A stretch of 36,174 nt of DNA from Bacillota bacterium (GTDB lineage: Bacteria > Bacillota > SHA-98 > UBA4971), in assembly GCA_012516125.1 (NCBI GenBank), contig JAAYXB010000045.1, positions 1 through 36,174 on the forward strand. Direction: 5' to 3'. A model generated the notes under the pieces. It saw only the letters and a program-made list of their open reading frames with translations, was not told the origin of the DNA and did not search any database. Below are positions 32,247-36,174 of this stretch, piece after piece (the stretch's first letter is position 1; each line of letters begins with the position of its first letter). Both the position numbers and the translations under genes were made by a program.

Positions 32247-32648
32247 TCAGAACGGCAGGTCGTCGCCTGAGCCGGCCGCGTCATCCGGAAAGCCCTGCCC
32301 CGGCATCTCCTGGCCGCCCTGCGCACCCTCTTTACCGCGGTCGAGAAACTCTACCCTGTCGGCGACCACCTCAGCCACGCGGCGCTTCTGTCCCTCGGCA
32401 GTTTCGTACGACCGGATTTGCAGCCGCCCCTCCACACCGACCAGCCTGCCCTTGGCGAGATAGTTGGCACAATTCTCTGCTTGGGCACGCCAGACCACGA
32501 CGTCTATGAAGTCTGCTTCTCGCTCTCCCTGCTGGTTGGTGAACGGGCGGTTCACCGCCACCGTGAACCTGGCAACGGCGACTCCGTTCTGAGTGTAGCG
32601 GAGCTCTGGTTGCTGTGCCAGCCTCCCCACAAGAAGGACCTTGTTCAC
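32247..32648 (-). CDS. ssb: Single-stranded DNA-binding protein
   Basis: 133-residue OB-fold protein: [40 protein letters not shown] and [14 protein letters not shown]. The acidic tip GDDLPF, which recruits replication and repair partners, is intact. GTG start with AGGGTGGT upstream. It lies between rpsF and rpsR as usual. Confidence 0.97.
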   Translation of the reverse strand: MNKVLLVGRLAQQPELRYTQNGVAVARFTVAVNRPFTNQQGEREADFIDVVVWRAQAENCANYLAKGRLVGVEGRLQIRSYETAEGQKRRVAEVVADRVEFLDRGKEGAQGGQEMPGQGFPDDAAGSGDDLPF

Positions 32649-32690
32649 CGTCGCACACCACCCTGCCCCGGGCAGCGCCCGGGCTTGTTG

Positions 32691-32978
32691 CTAGTCGCCC
32701 TTTCTCACAATGAGATGCCTTATAACCTCGTCGGTGATGCGAAAGACCCGTTCAAGCTCACGAGCAACGCCAGACTCCGCGGAGAAGTCCATAACCACGT
32801 ATATACCCTCCGTGTAGCCTGCGATCTCATAGGCGAGCCGTCGCTTGCCCCACCTGTCCACATTGTGTACCGTTCCACCTCCGCCGGTCACGAGGTCCTG
32901 GAACTTCGCGACCGTGGCGTTGACGGCTTCCTCCTCCAGGTCGGGCTTGATAATGAACATGGCCTCGTAATCGCGCAT
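32691..32978 (-). CDS. rpsF: Small ribosomal subunit protein bS6
   Basis: 95 residues from ATG 32976-32978, preceded by GGGAGGTGA. MRDYEAMFIIKPDLEEEAVN, VDRWGKRRLAYEIAGYTEGI and VFRITDEVIRHLIVRKGD are standard blocks. It is first gene of the rpsF-ssb-rpsR operon, with its own promoter. In other bacteria the bS6:bS18 complex represses this operon through a leader hairpin; the leader (32979-33060) is structured but I could not match that motif. Confidence 0.97.
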   Translation of the reverse strand: MRDYEAMFIIKPDLEEEAVNATVAKFQDLVTGGGGTVHNVDRWGKRRLAYEIAGYTEGIYVVMDFSAESGVARELERVFRITDEVIRHLIVRKGD

Positions 32979-33066
32979 CTCGTTCACCTCCCTCTGGACA
33001 TATGGCCCCACGCCTCGCGTGGAGCAGGGATGACGCTCTGGCGCTCTTCGGACAATCGCCGTCCCT

Positions 33067-33095
33067 ATTATAACATCGGCAACCACAGGGGGCAA
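33067..33095 (-). promoter_or_regulatory. Promoter of rpsF-ssb-rpsR
   Basis: Minus-strand TTGCCC (33090-33095), 17 bases, then TATAAT (33067-33072). Transcription should start near 33060, about 80 bases before rpsF and 60 bases after the ychF stop. Confidence 0.75.
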
Positions 33096-33124
33096 TCGTG
33101 CGAACGGGTGAGATCCCGGAGGGC

Positions 33125-34231
33125 TTAACGCGACGGCTCGCTGAAGCGGAAGAGGATTACGTCCCCGTCCTGGACGACGTAGTCGCGACCTTCCAGCCTC
33201 AGGAGCCCCTTCTCTCTGGCCTCGGCGAAGGACCCCGCCGCCGCCAGGTCATCGTAGCGGACCACCTCCGCCCTGATGAACCCCCGCTGGATGTCGGAGT
33301 GGATCTTCCCTGCGGCTTCGTAGGCCGTGCTCCCCCGACGGAGGGTCCACGCCCTCGTCTCCGGTCCCTTTGTGGTGTAGAAAGTTATGAGGTCGAGCGC
33401 GCGATATGCCGCCAGCACGACCCTGTCAAGCCCGGACGACTCCATCCCCAGCTCGCGGAGGTATTCCATGGCCTCGTCCCGGTCAAGGCTGAGAAGCTCC
33501 GACTCGATCTTCGCCGATACTACCACCACCGGCGCGCGGTCCGCCCGGGCGGCCGCCCACTCCGCCAGAGCGCGCACACACCCTGCGCCATCCCGGGGGT
33601 CATCCTCGCCGATGTTGGCGACGTAGATGACGGGCTTCATCGTGAGGAGAAAGAGATCCGCAACGCTCGCCCTTTCCTCGCAAGACATGGGCACGAGCCT
33701 TGCGGGCCTGCCCCGCTCGAGCTCGCCTTTCAGCCTGTCCATGAGGGCGGTCTCTTCCTCGTACCGCTTGTTGCCGCCCTTCTGCATCCTTGCCGTTTTC
33801 TCCCGCCGCTTCTCCACCGTCTCGAGGTCCGCCAGGATGAGCTCAAGCTCGACAGTCTCGACGTCGCTCACAGGGTCCAGTTTTCCCGACACGTGCGGCA
33901 CCTCGGGATCCTCAAAGCATCTCACCACATGCGAGATGGCGTCCACCTCGCGGATGTGCCCGAGGAAGCGGTTCCCCAAGCCCTCGCCGCGGCTTGCTCC
34001 TTTCACAAGGCCTGCGATATCGACGAATTCCACGGTAGTCGCGGTAAGTTTCTCGGGTTTCGTTATCCTGGCAATGGCATCGAGCCTTTCGTCCGGGACA
34101 GGAACGACACCGACGTTCGGGTCGATCGTGGTGAAGGGGTAGCTCGCCACCTGCGCCGCGCCTCGGGTGAGGGCATTGAATAGCGTTGACTTGCCTGCGT
34201 TAGGGAGCCCCACGATGCCGATGCGGACCAT
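33125..34231 (-). CDS. ychF: Redox-/ribosome-associated GTPase (ATPase) YchF
   Basis: 368-residue Obg-family P-loop protein. G1 is GIVGLPNAGKSTLFN (near 5-19), the switch I region SYPFTTIDPNVGVV, G3 DIAGLVKGAS, and the NIGE motif replaces the usual NKxD, which is why YchF proteins prefer ATP. A coiled-coil insert (about 130-165) and C-terminal TGS domain (TFYTTKGPETRAWTLRRGST onward) complete it. ATG 34229-34231 is preferred over the GTG one codon earlier because of GAGG spacing. It overlaps the DUF951 stop. Confidence 0.96.
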   Translation of the reverse strand: MVRIGIVGLPNAGKSTLFNALTRGAAQVASYPFTTIDPNVGVVPVPDERLDAIARITKPEKLTATTVEFVDIAGLVKGASRGEGLGNRFLGHIREVDAISHVVRCFEDPEVPHVSGKLDPVSDVETVELELILADLETVEKRREKTARMQKGGNKRYEEETALMDRLKGELERGRPARLVPMSCEERASVADLFLLTMKPVIYVANIGEDDPRDGAGCVRALAEWAAARADRAPVVVVSAKIESELLSLDRDEAMEYLRELGMESSGLDRVVLAAYRALDLITFYTTKGPETRAWTLRRGSTAYEAAGKIHSDIQRGFIRAEVVRYDDLAAAGSFAEAREKGLLRLEGRDYVVQDGDVILFRFSEPSR

Positions 34232-34434
34232 CACACCTCGCCCCCCTCGCCTCCCGGCCGCGACACTATCTGCTTGACGCTCTTCTCAAACTTCGGTCGG
34301 CTGAGCATCACCACCCGGCCGCACCCCAGACACTTGATGCGGAAGTCCGCCCCCACGCGCATGACCTCCCACTCGTAGGAGCCGCAAGGATGTTGCTTCT
34401 TGAGCCGGACCACATCTCCTATATAGAACTTCAA
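34231..34434 (-). CDS. DUF951 small zinc-ribbon-like protein
   Basis: 67 residues from a TTG at 34432-34434 (GGAGGAGGCGG upstream). FYIGDVVRLKKQHPCGSYEW and FRIKCLGCGRVVMLSRPKFE are the DUF951 signature; three Cys in CGS...CLGCG could bind a metal. Usual length is about 65 residues. The family sits between mscS and ychF in many Bacillota; function unknown. The stop overlaps the ychF start. Confidence 0.9.
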   Translation of the reverse strand: MKFYIGDVVRLKKQHPCGSYEWEVMRVGADFRIKCLGCGRVVMLSRPKFEKSVKQIVSRPGGEGGEV

Positions 34435-34487
34435 GGGCTTCCGCCTCCTCCGCCCATCACCCGCCCCTCCCCCACAAGGGTCAGCCC

Positions 34488-34618
34488 TGGTCGTTTGGCG
34501 GCCACCTGCCCCGGCCATGCTCATAAGGTGGTCGCGATCTGAGCAGATCCCAGGGCCAGGGGGTGGTCGTTTGGTTACCACCTGATGCGCTCGTCCTCGT
34601 CGATTTGCTACCATCCTG
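34488..34618. repeat. Three copies of a 21-base TGGTCGTTTGG..CCACCTG motif
   Basis: Copies at 34488-34508 (TGGTCGTTTGGCGGCCACCTG, broken here as TGGTCGTTTGG + CGGC + CACCTG), 34564-34584 (TGGTCGTTTGG + TTAC + CACCTG) and a diverged one at about 34597-34618 (TCGTCGATTTG + CTACCATCCTG). The second contains a GGTGGT/ACCACC inverted repeat. Confidence 0.65.
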
Positions 34619-34628
34619 TCGCGCGGGT

Positions 34629-34644
34629 GGTTCCACGTGGTTGG
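34629..34644. promoter_or_regulatory. parS-like palindrome, left half good
   Basis: GGTTCCACGTGGTTGG resembles the ParB site TGTTTCACGTGAAACA: GTTCCACGTGG fits known variants, but the right arm does not. The gene neighbourhood is origin-proximal in Bacillota, where parS sites cluster. Confidence 0.3.
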
Positions 34645-34817
34645 AGTCCATCCACCCTCGCGGGTCAACCTGGTAGGTTTTTGACCATTTGGCTCTTCTG
34701 GCTCTGCAGTTGGGTAACCCTGAGGCGCGACAATCACCCCACGCGCCCCGGCCTGGGCTTCACACCTGCAGATGCGCCTCTAAACCTTCGACGTTCTCGT
34801 GCTCGTGCTAGTGCTGC

Positions 34818-35720
34818 TCAGGTCCCTCGCGCCTCGGACGGCTTCTCATCTTTCTCCAGAAGCACTTGCATGTGCGGATATGGGATGACGATGCCTTCCC
34901 GGTCGAAGACCTCCTTGACGCGCTTCTTGAGGTCGCGCTCAACGTGCCACTGCTCCATGGGTTTGGCCTTGGCTATGATGAGCAGGTCGACGCCGGACTC
35001 GCCGAGGGCGCTCACGCCGAGCACCGTGGGACCGTCCACGATGTCGGGGATCTCCACCTTCGCCTTCTCGAAGTCGCGGGCGAGCACCTCGATTGCCCGG
35101 TTGATGTCAGTACGGTAGTCCACGGTAACGCTGAACAGAACCCGCATCGCGCTGCCCATGTGGTTTACGACCTTCGATATCTGCCCGTTGGGAACGATTT
35201 GAAGCGCGCCGCTGAAAGCCCGTATGCTGGTGGTGCGAAGCCCTATGGATTCCACGATCCCCTCCGCGTCACCGACCGTGACATAGTCCCCTACGGCGAA
35301 CTGGTCCTCAAACAGGATAAAGAACCCGTTGATGACATCGCGGACGAGGTTCTGCGCGCCGAAGCCTATGGCCAGGCCTGCCAGCCCAGCGCCGGCGAGG
35401 ACGCTCGTGGTGTCCACCCCAAGCTCGCTGAGGATCGATATGCCCGCAAAGATGTATATAGCATACCGTATAAGGCTCTTGAGGAGGGAGCGGAGAGTTC
35501 TCGCCTTGCGTTCGTCCATGAACCTCTGCTCCTCGGTTGCCCGCTGCGTTATGAGCCTGTCAATGAGCGCGTTCGAGGCCTTCACAAGAAGAAAAGCCAC
35601 GACGAGCGTGATCACAATACGGATGATGGTTCCCCCGGCGCCAAGCGCCAGGTCGATGAGTTTGTCGAGCGGCACATCGCCCGAAAATGCCGCGGCGACG
35701 GTATCAACCAACCCTCTCAC
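34818..35720 (-). CDS. mscS: MscS-family small-conductance mechanosensitive channel
   Basis: 300-residue inner membrane channel. Two hydrophobic helices near 30-90 precede the pore helix VLAGAGLAGLAIGFGAQNLV, rich in Gly/Ala as in MscS TM3; DVINGFFILFEDQFAVGDYV and VPNGQISKVVNH begin the cytoplasmic beta and alpha-beta domains. It relieves turgor on osmotic downshift. GTG at 35718-35720 with GGGGGGAAAG upstream is preferred; the frame stays open to 35801 inside repeat element E without a start signal. First gene of the conserved minus-strand block. Confidence 0.93.
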   Translation of the reverse strand: MRGLVDTVAAAFSGDVPLDKLIDLALGAGGTIIRIVITLVVAFLLVKASNALIDRLITQRATEEQRFMDERKARTLRSLLKSLIRYAIYIFAGISILSELGVDTTSVLAGAGLAGLAIGFGAQNLVRDVINGFFILFEDQFAVGDYVTVGDAEGIVESIGLRTTSIRAFSGALQIVPNGQISKVVNHMGSAMRVLFSVTVDYRTDINRAIEVLARDFEKAKVEIPDIVDGPTVLGVSALGESGVDLLIIAKAKPMEQWHVERDLKKRVKEVFDREGIVIPYPHMQVLLEKDEKPSEARGT

Positions 35721-35756
35721 GTCTTTCCCCCCTGCCGCATTGCTGACATGATGTTT

Positions 35757-35871
35757 CGTCAGTGATGGCGTGATATCCTCCCGCCACCCGACAGCTGGCA
35801 TCGCGACTTATCTCTTTGAGTCACCGACAGCCCTTCCCAAGAGGCAGGAGCATTTCCGCATCCACACTTAG
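35757..35871 (+). repeat. CTAAG element E: degenerate copy upstream of mscS
   Basis: The right half aligns with element A: TCTCTTTGAGTCACCGACAG, CCCTTCCCAA, GGAGCATTTCCGCATCC and CACTTAG, with 12 of 14 terminal-repeat bases kept (35858-35871). The left half is weaker; its start is approximate. Confidence 0.65.
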
Positions 35872-36033
35872 CGCGGATGGCGACCCAGGCACCTCGGCGC
35901 TGGTGAAAGGCAAGCGGCGACCCAGCTGCCGAGCGATGCGGTGGCTCGGTACTTCGAGTCCCGCCGCTTCGCTCGCGGGCCGCTTCGCCGGCTGACGCCC
36001 TGCTAGACCGCGCGTCGCTAGCTCGGTGCATTG

Positions 36034-36174
36034 CTAAGTGAGGGTGCAGAAATGCTCCCGACTTTTGGGAGAGGTTGCCGGTGATTGCACGAGGGGTGTC
36101 AAAATCCGGCCACTGGCCAGACGGGCCGGATTTTGTCAAGGCGCCCCGCTTGGGGCGCCGTCCCCGAGTGCAAC
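36034..36174 (-). repeat. CTAAG element D: long form, cut by the window end
   Basis: An intact terminal repeat CTAAGTGAGGGTGC (36034-36047) leads to GGTTGCCGGTGATTGCAC and the same internal module as element C, with the CAAAATCCGGCC hairpin arms at 36100-36111 and 36124-36135. The closing CACCGGCAACC arm lies beyond the window. Bases 35872-36033 between E and D hold no supported gene. The strand is nominal. Confidence 0.85.

Larger units (their letters stand above)
34435..34817. other. Intergenic region between mscS and DUF951
   Basis: About 380 bases with no supported gene but with repeated 21-base motifs and a half parS-like palindrome, described separately. Two GTGCT-rich microrepeats lie next to the mscS stop. 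Confidence 0.5.

Noticed and set aside
32979-33060. bS6:bS18 autoregulatory RNA motif in the rpsF leader
   Set aside because: The leader can form stems, but I could not place the conserved CCG-loop arrangement with confidence.
1-36174. CRISPR array or prophage
   Set aside because: No regularly spaced repeats with unique spacers, and no integrase, capsid, terminase or lysis genes are seen.

Overview
The window looks like a chromosomal segment of a high-GC member of the Bacillota (Firmicutes). The evidence is a tRNA-Leu-type T-box leader in front of leuS, Gram-positive-style Shine-Dalgarno sites (AGGAGG, GGAGGTG) and, above all, the minus-strand block mscS, DUF951, ychF, rpsF, ssb, rpsR, MazG-like, yybS, rplI, lonC, dnaB, purA, which is the conserved origin-proximal order of this phylum. 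No genus can be named from the sequence alone.

Layout. 1-3.7 kb: promoter, very long T-box leader and leuS. 3.9-6.6 kb: a secreted lipoprotein subtilase overlapped by a BsuPI-type proteinase-inhibitor gene. 7-9.5 kb: a DUF2284 protein and a two-gene ABC-2 exporter. 9.5-11.8 kb: a HepT/MntA toxin-antitoxin pair, an HD-domain phosphohydrolase and a frameshifted PIN-domain toxin relic. 12.2-15.4 kb: a self-contained zinc-uptake operon (Zur-type regulator plus ZnuA-ZnuC-ZnuB) behind a promoter with a palindromic operator. 15.5-17.1 kb: a dead small secreted-protein gene and an EamA-type transporter carrying in-frame hexanucleotide repeats. 17.2-17.7 kb: tRNA-Glu, tRNA-Val and tRNA-Gly, each with its own promoter. 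17.8-21.6 kb: a Uma2-type nuclease-fold protein, a C_GCAxxG_C_C protein, then an orphan D12-class adenine methylase in an overlapping cluster with two tiny ORFs and a radical-SAM activase-like enzyme. 21.7-24.4 kb: azlC and azlD, a ferritin-like protein and three copies of a structured repeat. 24.3-35.7 kb: the conserved purA-to-mscS block. 35.75-36.17 kb: two more repeat copies.

The most unusual content is a family of small non-coding elements (five copies, here A to E). They have CTAAGTGAGGGTGC-type terminal inverted repeats around a long hairpin; the loop is either short or holds an 80-base module with a second perfect hairpin. One copy supplies the stop codon of azlD, and one splits azlC from azlD. 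Beside another copy, downstream of purA, lies a 33-base in-frame relic of a second, synonymously diverged purA 3' end. Short tandem duplications (6, 8, 9, 12 and 15 bases) are also unusually common inside and between genes.

Genes were started at the site with the best Shine-Dalgarno placement, so several starts lie inside the longest open frame. Family assignments rest on motif recognition by eye; no database search was possible.
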